Shown here one piece after another: positions 9,703 through 19,643 of a stretch of 64,000 bases of DNA (position 1 is the first letter of the stretch; each line of letters opens with the position of its first letter). Source of the DNA: Owenia fusiformis. Lineage: Eukaryota; Annelida; Polychaeta; Sabellida; Oweniidae. The DNA is taken from NCBI GenBank assembly GCA_903813345.2, contig CAIIXF020000002.1, positions 1,774,001 to 1,838,000 on the forward strand. The letters run 5' to 3'. The notes below the pieces were generated by a model that made no database searches, had not been told where the DNA came from, and saw nothing but the letters and a program-made list of their open reading frames with translations. The translations under genes were made by a program, and so were the position numbers.

Positions 9703-11139
9703 TTCTATGACATCTGATTACTACACGAGTGATATTAAATATTTAGGTTAGGTTGTTACATAAAACAATTAATGAAGAAATTCCATATTATATGAAGATA
9801 AGATATGTGTCTCATTGGATTCATAATCAATATCAAGTATATGTTAAAATATAAATTTCCGTTTGAAAGAGAAATGTGTGTGTGGTTAACCATTCTAAAT
9901 ACAGCTGCTTTAAATATCAACGCTATTCCCGTTTGACATTTGATCATTAATGAGACATTAAACATCAACACTAATATTTTATTTCTAGACATGTTTTATT
10001 GGTTGATTACTGGAACCTGTATTTAAATATGACTGGTACACGCCTAACCATCGTCATCGTTCAGCGTCAAAAAATAGCGGAGTGGGGTTTTCTGTACGGT
10101 GACGAAAATTGACTGCTTTGAAGCAAAAAATACGCAGGGGTTTTAAAAAATAATTTGATGAAAGCAAATACGATTTCATATGAAATAAAAACAGCATTCT
10201 CTTATAAACGGTTTTAGCTGTATTATTATGATAAACGTTTTACGAGTACTGTTCGGATTTTTCTGAGTGAATCGGCTCACATACTCGACCAAAGTGAAAA
10301 AGGTTGTTTTTTCAAATTTCGTTTGAATATTATTTTTCCTGCCGTCTGAGAGTATGGAATATTTTTATGATAATATGTATTTATTAACTACACTTTTTAG
10401 AACGAGCGAAGATTCAGCATATAACCATTCATTGTGTATATTTATAAAATATCAGATTTGTACGATGACGCATCAGCTGTACGGTGACGATTCATTACAA
10501 TTTGTGAGAAGTAATGTAAAGAACTCATTATTTACTTCAAATCGCATAAACTTTGGTGTGGAAGTTCAAATTTTGATCCAATCAAGTATCCCTCGTATAA
10601 ATGTTGTCAAACTGATCAGTATCAAGCAAAAGTTACTGCAGTCACCTTTGCATTTAAGATGCGGACAGAAAGCGTCGATTTCGATATTTAGATTATGCTT
10701 TGGTGAACTAAATGAGGCTAAGCTTATATGAAATGGAAACTCTGGAGTATGATCATTTGTTCATAATTATATAGTGCATGGACGCCATAGTTCAACGATA
10801 TCTTCCACCGCTTGATGGAAGGTTACTGGAAATGTATGATACGGTAAGGATCAATTGAAACCAAAAAAACTCAGTATAGTTGTTCATATGTTATTGATGT
10901 TTTTAAACAAGTGATGACGTGTGACTTTTAAAGGATGGCAGATGCAAAATCTAACATGGGGTAAAGATGGCTGTAGGCTATCTTTGTTAATCATATATGA
11001 AAAGCCTGGTTTAGTTCAAATGACATCAACGCATTATGTCAACTTTCAAATAGTGAATTCCACGATACCTAAAAATATTGAAATTAATACTTCCTTTCCG
11101 CCATCTTAAATGCAAATGTGACGGCCGTATCGCTTGATA

Positions 11140-11470
11140 CTTCCCTTAAGCCATGTTCACACCAACGGTGTATGCCACGCTTTAAATTGGCTAACAAAGC
11201 GCCGTCATTTTTGTCATTTTTGTTCATACCAACGGTGCTTTGATGGCGCTTTAAAGCGGCTTGTAAAGCGGCACCAAAGCGTAACAAAGCTTGATTAAAG
11301 TGGCGGGGTCGTAATAGGTCGTAGAAAAGCTCGGAGTAAATCGGGATATTCGGCAAGAGCGCCAAAAAATTTAGAACTGTTTAAAAATTTTGGGCGCTCT
11401 GTTACGAATTGATTAAAGCGCCGAGAGCGTATCAAAGCTTAACAAACCGTAACAAAGCTCAGAGAAGCTT
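11140..11470. repeat. Short degenerate repeats rich in AAAGCG/AACGGTG
   Basis: ACCAACGGTG occurs twice (near 11163 and 11226), and TTTAAAGCG / AACAAAGC motifs recur many times up to about 11470. The region is less AT-rich than its surroundings. A 93-residue minus frame crosses it, but its composition is explained by the repeats. Confidence 0.5.
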
Positions 11471-11744
11471 GACCCATGTCTCATAGCTACTATATAGAAA
11501 GCATATTACTATTAAATTGCAAAATCTGTATACAAAATTTTCAAATCTGTACGCTAAAATAATGAAACATTTTTTAAACATACCCATTATATATTAATTA
11601 GCTGTTCAATCATATAAATTTAGGTTAAAATTTGGCAAGGAAAATATTATAATGTTACACTGAGTAATACACAAAATGAAAGGCGAAACCGCATGATGAG
11701 ATAAGGTCAGATTTAGCTGATGAACATGCCAATATTGTGTTTAA

Positions 11745-12245
11745 TTTTGCCAATAGTTGAATACTGAACTGAATACTGCCAATAGCTTAAAGGGATCAGA
11801 TCGTCCGAAGCCCCAACATTGGTAAGTCGATAGAAATGCTTGTTTTACATAATATAACACGAGATTACCAGAGGGGTTACTCTAATTGTGCTTTTGGACG
11901 ACCTGATCCTTTTAATGACTATTGTCAATAGTATAATGAATACTGGCAATGGTTTAATGAATACTGGCCTAAGTTATTGAATACTGCCAATATTATCATG
12001 AATACTAACAATTAGTTCATTGAATACTGGCAATAGTTTATTGAATACTGCCAATATTATAATGAATGCTGGCAATCGTTTATTGAATTCTGGCAATAGT
12101 TCAATGAATACTGGCAATAGTTTATTGAATACTGCCAATAGTTCATTGAATACTGCCAATATGCCAATAGGTTAAGGAATACTGGCAATAGTTTATTGAA
12201 TACTGCCAATAGTTTAATGAATACTGGCAATAGTATTTGAACATT
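11745..12245. repeat. 20-bp minisatellite (TGAATACTGGCAATAGTTTA)
   Basis: Consensus TGAATACTGGCAATAGTTTA, about 16 units, densest from 11920 to 12245, with an interruption of about 130 bp near 11790-11915. It lies inside the 3.5-kb TIR element. Open frames such as the one rich in AVFNKLLPVF on the minus strand are translations of the repeat. Confidence 0.92.
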
Positions 12246-13059
12246 GCCAGAAGTGCCACTTTTATGAACACTTATAGTAGTTTGATGAACACTAGATATG
12301 GTACTTTTAATCGTGTAAATAATGTAAATGACAGAGAACATAAATTATCGTATGCCATTGAGTGGAAAACTAGTCTGGTATTGCATTCCTAAATCCATAC
12401 TGGAGGAAGAAACATATCATAGTAAACTAAATTTAGTAATTTACTGTAATAAACATGCAAGTATGTTTGCAGAAAAAATATCCTAATATGCTGTTGTTGA
12501 ATAGAGGTAGATTCAAATCATTACTTAAAGATAATTTTAATTCAGGTAAAATTATAATTTTTTGGAACGATACTAATTCAGGATGGTTGCAGCCATTTAT
12601 ATTTCAATGTGAAATAGTTGTAGTTTACAATGGTTGCAGATTACAATGATTGTATAGAAGCGGTTGCGCAGTCGTTGAAAAAGAGTTGACTTCGCTTGGT
12701 TGAACGCAATGGTTGAACAATGATTGCTTATCATTGTACAATTGTTTTTCCTTTGATCTTAGTAGTTGAAACAATCAGTATTCACGATTAAAATTCGGAC
12801 GTTAAAGGTTGAGTTTTTATAAGGTTTACCAAAATAATGTACATGTAGATCTGACACTTCTTTACCTCTTGTTCGAACAGTGAGCTTAGAGTTGAATGTA
12901 TTTCAGTATTTAATCCATGTTATCAGAATTGAATGGAAACATAAGAATTTATCTTTTTGTATACAACATTTGAATTTCCACACAAAAACTTACGGAATTC
13001 TAAGACAAAGTTAATATTGAGCTCATATATTACACTCCATAAATTCTAAGGAATCGCCA
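12246..13059. other. Interior of the TIR element, no gene seen
   Basis: AT-rich with short local duplications (for example several GGTTGCAG/GTTGAA motifs near 12580-12720). No splice-bounded or domain-bearing frame seen. Confidence 0.4.
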
Positions 13060-13961
13060 TTGTATAGAGGATGCGTCATCGTACAGATCTGATTTTTTTT
13101 AAATATATACGGTGAATGAGTATTTCCCGAATCTTCATCTCTTCTAAAATGTGTAGATAACAAATACATATTCTCATGAAAATAATCCATACTCTCAGAC
13201 TGCAGGGAAAATAATAACCAAACAAAAAATGAAAAAACAACATACTATTTTTCTCTCGAGTCGATTATGTGGGCCGATCCAATTCAAAAAATCCGACCGG
13301 TGCTCGAAAAACGTTTATCATAATTAAAAAGTTAAAACCATTTCTGAGAGAATGATGTTTTTATTACACTCGAAATCGTATTTATTTTCATCTAATTATT
13401 TTTTTAAAACCCTCAATGTATTTTTTGCTTCAACTCAGTTAATGTTCGTCACCGTACAAAAAACTATAGTACTTTATTTTTTGACGCTGTACGGCGACGC
13501 CTGCTTACGCGATGGATAGGCGTGTGATACCTCAGCACCACTATTTATTTAATTGTCTGTACGTTTAGTTGCATTTGAACCAGGTAGGTTTTATCAGGTA
13601 AGTACTTTTTTAAGCATTAAAATCGTGTTCTACTCTAATTCGACACTAAACAATTATATATAAAGATATTTGCAATTCAAACATTGATATATACGTATAT
13701 TTAACATGTCATATATGGTAAATTTCTGACAACCCTTAATTAACAAGAGGTGAATTTTGAATTTCGAATTTCACGTTTTGGTAGGTTGATCATGTTCACG
13801 GACTAAAACTGTTGTTGGGAGTTATCAATTAATTGATATTTATTGGATATACATATAATCACTATTATTAAATACAATATGATAGATTGATTCTACCTTT
13901 TGTTTTACGCTTAGTAATCTTCGCGAACCCTGGACGTGTAAAGCTATTCTGGCCGCAAAAA

Positions 13962-16900
13962 ATGTGGCTTGTCTTTGCTTTGATCTATACCATATGGCAA
14001 TTCGTCATTGTTGCTAATGGAAACGATGGTATATGTATGAAAGGGAACATCATGACAAATATGAAGCGGATGCACGGGAAAATTGTTTCCCTCGAAGGTA
14101 ACCTTCAATACACACTTATTCATAAATATTTATTCATCATATTTGTATTTTCACCAAATTTTTCAAACAATTTTTTCTTAGTATTGTCAGGAAAATTAAA
14201 CAAATGCCTATTGTAAAAATCTGATGGTTTTCTGACAGAACGTAAATGAGGAAACATTGCAGAAGGAATGACATTAGCGTAAATTGATAATTTTTGTAAT
14301 CTGTCATTAAACTATTTTCAGAGAAATTGTTGTTGCTCGGTGGATGATACGCACCATTACTTGAGTTGAAATTACTCCGGCAAAATCCATTGACATTTGC
14401 GGAATATTCTGCTACTTGAGAGTAAGTAAGAATAACTGGAATATCGCTCTTACATGGGCACTTTAGAGCAATAATTTTTAGATCAAAAGTGTGGTAAAAA
14501 GCTGTTCTGATTTTTTTGACTCGTACCAAATCGTATCGTAATCAAAAATATAAAAATATATATAGGGAATATTTGGTACAAGTCAAAAAAATCAGAACAG
14601 CTTTTTACCATACTTTTGATCTAAAAATTATTGCTCTAAAGTGCCCATGTAAGAGCGATATTCCAGTTATTCTTACTTACTCTCAAGTAGCAGAATATTC
14701 CGCAAATGTCAATGGAATTTTGCCGGAGTAATTTCAACTCAAGTAATGGTGCGTATCATCCACCGAGCAACAACAATTTCTCTGAAAATAGTTTAATGAC
14801 AGATTACAAAAATTATCAATTTACGCTAATGTCATTCCTTCTGCAATGTTTCCTCATTTACGTTCTGTCAGAAAACCATCAGATTTGAAAGTGATCTGTA
14901 AAATGAATTCATCTCTAACAAATCAAGAATCACATTGCAAAATACAAATAAATACAGATTTTAAACATGTTATACGTAATAATATGACATTAATTGAGAA
15001 GCCGAGCAGATTACTGAAACATTAATTTATTTTGAAGACGTAATTGTGGACGTAAAATCTACGTTGGACAACTTGGAAGCGACAGTTAAACAATTGAACA
15101 GTTCAATTGAACTTGTCAGTCATCGTCTTAGTACAGTCGGTACGAAGGATGCAGTTAAAGCCCCGAAGTATCAAACGACTGGTATGTCGTGTTCAATTGT
15201 TATTCTCCGTCATGGAAACTCAGTCTGGCCCGGGCGGAGGTTGTCACATAATATATCTTTCGAATTTTGGCTTAGGTTTGAGTCATATTGTGTCAGTTTT
15301 GAAAAAAAAAGCTGAGGTCAGTTCAGCTATATTATCCAAGGGAGACATGTCTAGCTTCTCTTAGAGATAACTACATATGGTTTAGTTTATGGAAATAATT
15401 TTTTTTTCTTTTTTGGAAATTGAATTGATACACTTTGAAGGGCATGTATTGTATGGTATGAGATACTGTATTCTCAGCAATGATGCCTCAAGCAAAGAAA
15501 ATGTGGAAATTTTTCATGACGCACGCAGAATACAGATCATGACCTTGACAAGCCAAAAATAATCATACATATTACATATTTTTATCTTTAACATTTTCAC
15601 AAATATTCATTTTACCCTTATCTGAATTTTTGTGGATTGAACTGCAAAAAGTAAAAACAATTGAATAAATAGAAAAATGTTCCAATTTTTATTGTCCCAT
15701 CCTGTATAATATGAATAATCGGGTTGCCTAAATTCTAAACCTGATTCGTTGTGTTTACAAAAGATGGCTATATTTATCGGAATGGCCTACTCGAATTCGT
15801 ACTACATAGTGCAAGATTGGTAAGAAGGCTGAAATGTTTACAGTAAAACGCTAAAAGCTATAGAAAATGACCACTAAAAATTCAAGATGGCTGTCAAACG
15901 TTAACCATTAAATTCGTTGTTATTGAAGCATGTTTATCTTATTTTAGTAATCTGTGAAGATCGAGATATTTATATTTTTTGCTTGGGATCCAGCAAAATA
16001 GAAATACTTACAGGCAATTATGGAAGGAGCGACAAGGATATTTGCAGAACACCAAGGTAGGTTTAATGCTTAGTTGTAATACGATTTACCATAGTCACAA
16101 CGGAAAAACCTGACAACAGTAAAGTCAGATACCGTTGTCACAAATGGCGGACATAACCGTCGCTTCAACTGTTTAATCACTTGGTTCTCATTTCATGGGA
16201 TTTTATCGTCACTAATTCTGTGCATGTATTAAGCTCTTGTGATGATGTTCCATATGCAATCCCAATTTCGATCAAATTGGGTCGTGAATCGCGACAATAT
16301 AACGTTGGGTTCGCGATAACGATTTAGAACACGACGACCATAATTTATTCATCATATTGCAGTCAGTCCATTTCCCGACAGCTGTGCAGTGCTGTGAAGC
16401 TACAAGTCTCGAACCCTAATGGATCAACCAGCAACATTTCCATTTGAATTACAATTTTATTTCTCTAGAAACACTAACGAGAGCGCTTACCAGCTTTGCA
16501 GCTTTAATTCTACAATTAAAACTACTACTTATCTCAAGACAAACTGCGATGGAAAGATTTCCTGCCAAATTGACACTAGTATGATTTTAGAACATGAAGA
16601 AAAATCTTGCACAGGGATTAACAAATACCTACAATTTCAATGGACGTGTCTTGCTCCTGAGAGCTTTACAGGTCTGTTCTCTGTTCTCGAGCAAAATAAA
16701 AGTCATTAAAATGGAGAGTAATTTTGTAGTATACGGTTATTCTGAGTTAAATAGTTGTAGGTTAGCAAAGGATTTCGTGAAAAAAATCACGCGAAAGCTC
16801 GAAATTGAAATTATATTTTTCTGTATTCGAAAAATGAAGAATTGTCACTTGGGACATTTATGGTTGAAATATTTTCAAGAAATCAACCAGGAAACTGTTA

Positions 16901-18765
16901 TGATAGGAACCTGTATCTCATTCTTGTTAACTTGATACACTGTTGATATACCTGCTTTCAAAGATAGTGTACATGGAATAACAATCATTGCTGAAAATGG
17001 CATAACCTGGGATGGTGCTAAACGTGAATGTGAGAGAGAAGGAGTCGGGTTGTACATTGATGATAGCGCCGGAAAGCAAGCTGAACTTGACAGAGCCCTA
17101 AAGTCTCAAGGTAGGGTATGAATTACATAGTTACCCCTTTGAACGATTGTATATAGAGCGTAACCCCGATCTACTGAAATGGCTTTTAAACCAGTGCATA
17201 TGATTAGGTTGGATGAGGGATCGAATATGACATTGAGATAATGTGGGCACTGATTTAAGGTAAATTATACGCGCAACTTTATGGGGAATACTGGTTATGG
17301 ATAGGTGGTTATATACCCGATCCCTCACAAAGCCATACTAATTGGAGATGGGAGAACGCACCGCGGATGATAGGCACTTTCAGACCTTGGAAATCAGGTA
17401 AATTAGTCCATACTGCCATTTTTGGCTCACACAGTGAGCCTATGGGATCGACCAGGCATCCGTCCGTCCGTTGGTCCGTCCGTCCGTCAACATTGGCCGC
17501 ACAAATTAAAACTGCTATTCGGATTGAGTTATATCCACATTCATTTTTGCATATCCATAATACCTATTTGACCTATCATCACCATTTCCCAAGTTCGCTT
17601 GGTTTCCGAGAAATTGCTGATATTGACGTCAAAAAGTCAAATTTTCTGTAAATACTAGACACTTTGTTGAAGTAGAACTTTCAAATAACTTGTAGTAGTT
17701 GCTGTATATGCAACTTATGTCCTCTGAAGATTTCAAAGCTCTTGGAATTACAGTTCTTGATGTTTACTCTATAAAATTTGACAAAAAGTAGGACTTCGTC
17801 ATTTTCAGGAAACTTTCTCATGTATAAAGTCAATGGCAGGTTTTGTGATTGACAAGTTTCTCAAAGTTTGCCTTATACTTGATCATTTCTTGCAATGAAT
17901 TACATCATTACTAGATTTAAGCATTCCCTACATATTGCTCACTATATGTCAGCATCAAATTTTTACCGTTTTTGAGATATTTGATGTCAAAAACAGTAAA
18001 AATAGGTTATTTTTCAAGTTGCTTCAATTTGACCAAATTGTTTTTGAAAATCATCTACAAGTTGCCAGGAGTTCAAATCTGACATTAGTTTTAGGATTTG
18101 ACCTTTACTTGACCTTCAGTGACCTTCGAAAGGTAAAGAAAGTTGATTTTTCAAATTGATTTTTGGATGTAAATTTTGGTCAGCTTAATCACAAAATACC
18201 TTACTGAGCTCTGAATAAGTAAAAATTTTAAGGTCAAAGGTCATCAAACTAGGTCACACAACTGTGCTATCTAAGTTTCTCAAAGTTCGAGACTACAAAT
18301 CCAAATCAATATTTTTGTTTGAAAGTCAGGATATACATCCCTCTGAAGGTTCCACACTGAGTGAGCACAGAACCGTGGGTCCTTTATTTGATTTATCATT
18401 GTTGGACATTGATGTTGTTTTCGTCAAAATAGCGTGATGACGAAAACAATTCAAAGAAACTGATTTCATTGGTGCAGACAAAACTGCCTTTGCAATAAAT
18501 CATTCCTTATTACATTATTTATGTAGAGTAATCATTTTCTATGTTTTAACACGTTTATGTCTTTACCCATGTTGCACATATAATATCAAACTGTCTACAA
18601 CTATTTTCTTATATTTCTTGAGGACCAACGTTCCGACAAGGTGACTCCAACTACAACTGCATTTACCTAGACAAAAATGGATTGAATTGGAATAAGATGC
18701 TTTGTGAAAATACAACGGAAGGCAGCATATGTGAAATAAAGAGAGAGAGTATAATCTATATCTAA
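13962..18765 (+). CDS. Secreted SUEL + C-type lectin, isoform A (7 exons)
   Basis: Exons 13962-14097, 15038-15181, 15948-16056, 16400-16671, 16964-17110, 17260-17397 and 18623-18765 join in phase to 362 residues. Exon 1 starts at MWLVFALIYTIWQFVIVANG, a signal peptide; the earlier in-frame ATG would bury it. Exon 2 is a coiled coil with heptad Leu/Val. Exons 3-4 form a SUEL (rhamnose/galactose-binding) domain with all eight cysteines, the YGR motif (NYGRSDKDIC) and KYL; DPC is degraded to EEKSC, and the loop before Cys4 is long. Exons 5-7 form a C-type lectin domain with ITWDGAKREC, WLWIGG, NCIYLD and SICEI. It lacks the first Cys pair (short form) and the EPN/QPD and WND calcium motifs (WNK instead), so calcium-dependent sugar binding is doubtful. 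A secreted or oligomeric recognition lectin in immunity is inference. The exon-4 acceptor (GTGAAG|C) is weak and was chosen by phase. Confidence 0.75.
14217..14886. repeat. Near-perfect palindrome in lectin intron 1 (arms 315 bp, loop 39 bp)
   Basis: 14217-14531 and 14571-14886 are reverse complements with three differences seen by eye: two substitutions and one single-base indel near 14388/14720. Transcribed as part of the lectin intron it would fold into a long double-stranded RNA. The left arm has an intact minus-strand frame. The same frame in the right arm, in the gene's sense orientation, is broken by the indel. Confidence 0.95.
15182..15947 (+). other. Lectin intron 2
   Basis: Bounded by donor gtatgt and acceptor TATTTTAG. 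The DNA is AT-rich, and no repeat family shared with other parts of the window was recognised. A sequence matching GTCACAAATGGCGG begins only in the next intron. Confidence 0.55.
16088..16325. mobile_element. Half copy of a MITE (family 2) filling lectin intron 3
   Basis: This stretch matches the inverse of the right half of the element at 46646-47174: GGTAAAGTCAGATACCGTTG-type end, ACAAATGGCGGACATAACC, TTAAGCTCTTGTGATGATGT and ATCAAATTGGGTCGTGAATC. It accounts for about 240 of the 343 bases of intron 3 (16057-16399), which lies inside the SUEL domain. Confidence 0.85.
17415..18390. mobile_element. Dispersed repeat in lectin intron 6
   Basis: The stretch opens with a perfect hairpin GGCTCACacaGTGAGCC and a CCGTCCGTTGGTCCGTCCGTC microsatellite-like block. 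It ends near CACACTGAGTGAGCACAGAACC. The interior is AT-rich with CAAAGTTTG/TTTGACCTTT strings and no gene. This layout suggests a dispersed invertebrate repeat, but I could not confirm family or exact ends. Confidence 0.5.
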
Positions 18766-18821
18766 AATATGTACTATACTTATACATGTGCATCTGTTTG
18801 ACCTCTATGGCAACAAACAAT

Positions 18822-19530
18822 TTGGAAAGGATTGGTATCGATATGGTGAACTGAATTCAACAATGTTTTTCTCTTGAACCAATTATTGAAAACATTCTGT
18901 AAAAAACACGATCCTTTGTGTAATTTTGACCGATTGACAACAATTTAATGCGAAAATAATTTAAACATATTTTATATAACTGTTTTTGTTAAAAAATTTT
19001 GCTTTTTAGTGCAATTATTTTTGGTCATTTTAACCAATTCTTGAGAATGAAATAAAATATCTTTCTGAAGATTGTTGGAACAAAATAGCATACAACATTT
19101 TCTTAGACCTCTCAATATTATAGTGAAGGAAATTTTGGTTGATTTAACAAAAAGTATTCAAAAAATTAAAACAAAAACCCCCAAAATAGATAAAAAATAA
19201 GATAAACCTGATAAAATCAACCAAACTTTCCTTTGAACAATTGCAATATTGAGAGACCTAAACACGTTGTGTTTATGTCATTTTGTTCCAATGAGGTTCG
19301 GATAGATGTCTAATTTCATTCCGAACATATGATACCAAGAACAAAAGAAGTGTCTGATGTGTTTTCCAAAACAATATAGGGAAAAGTGTATATATTTATT
19401 TCAAATCATATTGTAACCATTCAAATGATGACCATTAAATTGACGATGCGTAAAATTTTCAGATTTTTTTATGACTGGTTTAAGAGAAACGGGTGTTCAA
19501 ATAGTTCACCATATCGATACCAATCCTTTC
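18822..19530. mobile_element. Foldback/MITE, about 700 bp, between the CTLD-A and CTLD-B exons
   Basis: Outer inverted repeat GGATTGGTATCGATATGGTG (about 18829-18848) matches its inverse at about 19503-19530. An inner pair (AGACCTCTCAATATT near 19107 and AATATTGAGAGACCT near 19246, with GGAACAAAATA / ATTTTGTTCC flanks) makes the whole element a long imperfect palindrome. No coding sequence. Confidence 0.8.
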
Positions 19531-19643
19531 AGAAGGGTGCCCAGTACAAAATATAAACAATCTTAAACACTAAAATAAAATGATGTTTCATGATATCATC
19601 TTACATATTATTCATGTGCTACAATTAAACTTTTAAATGAAAG

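Larger units (their letters stand above)
7905..10035. repeat. Degraded direct duplication downstream of the acidic gene
   Basis: Sequence at 7905-8220 (starting GTCAGGGTAATTA and containing TTTTTGGATACTGTGCAATA) recurs at about 8688-8945. Sequence at 8225-8450 (TGTGGTTAACCATTCT...) recurs at about 9770-10035. This is an ancient tandem duplication of 1.3-1.5 kb of 3'-flanking DNA. No coding exon lies in it. Confidence 0.7.
10031..13530. mobile_element. 3.5-kb element with terminal inverted repeats of about 440 bp
   Basis: Left arm about 10031-10490 and right arm about 13060-13530 are imperfect reverse complements. Landmarks are the outer AGCGTCAAAAAATA, the motif TGTACGGTGACG repeated near both ends, and GATAAACGTTTT. 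No transposase-like frame was found in the 2.6-kb interior; the 125-residue frame at 10354-10731 runs across an arm and is probably spurious. The degraded duplicate of the flanking sequence near 8600 seems to lack the element, as an empty site would. Non-autonomous DNA transposon, superfamily unknown. Confidence 0.75.

Noticed and set aside
10354-10731. 125-codon frame as a gene
   Set aside because: It runs across the inverted arm of the 3.5-kb element, has no domain, and the other arm does not preserve it.
12057-12341. Leu/Phe-rich frames (AVFNKLLPVF repeats)
   Set aside because: Translation of the 20-bp minisatellite; no start context or domain.
13887-13961. Earlier ATG for the lectin
   Set aside because: It would place 25 polar residues before the hydrophobic signal peptide; the ATG at 13962 starts the signal directly.
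14137-14529. Minus frame of 130 codons as a real antisense gene
   Set aside because: It is one arm of the palindrome; the same sequence in the other arm is in the lectin's orientation. It is better treated as an inverted duplicated exon remnant.
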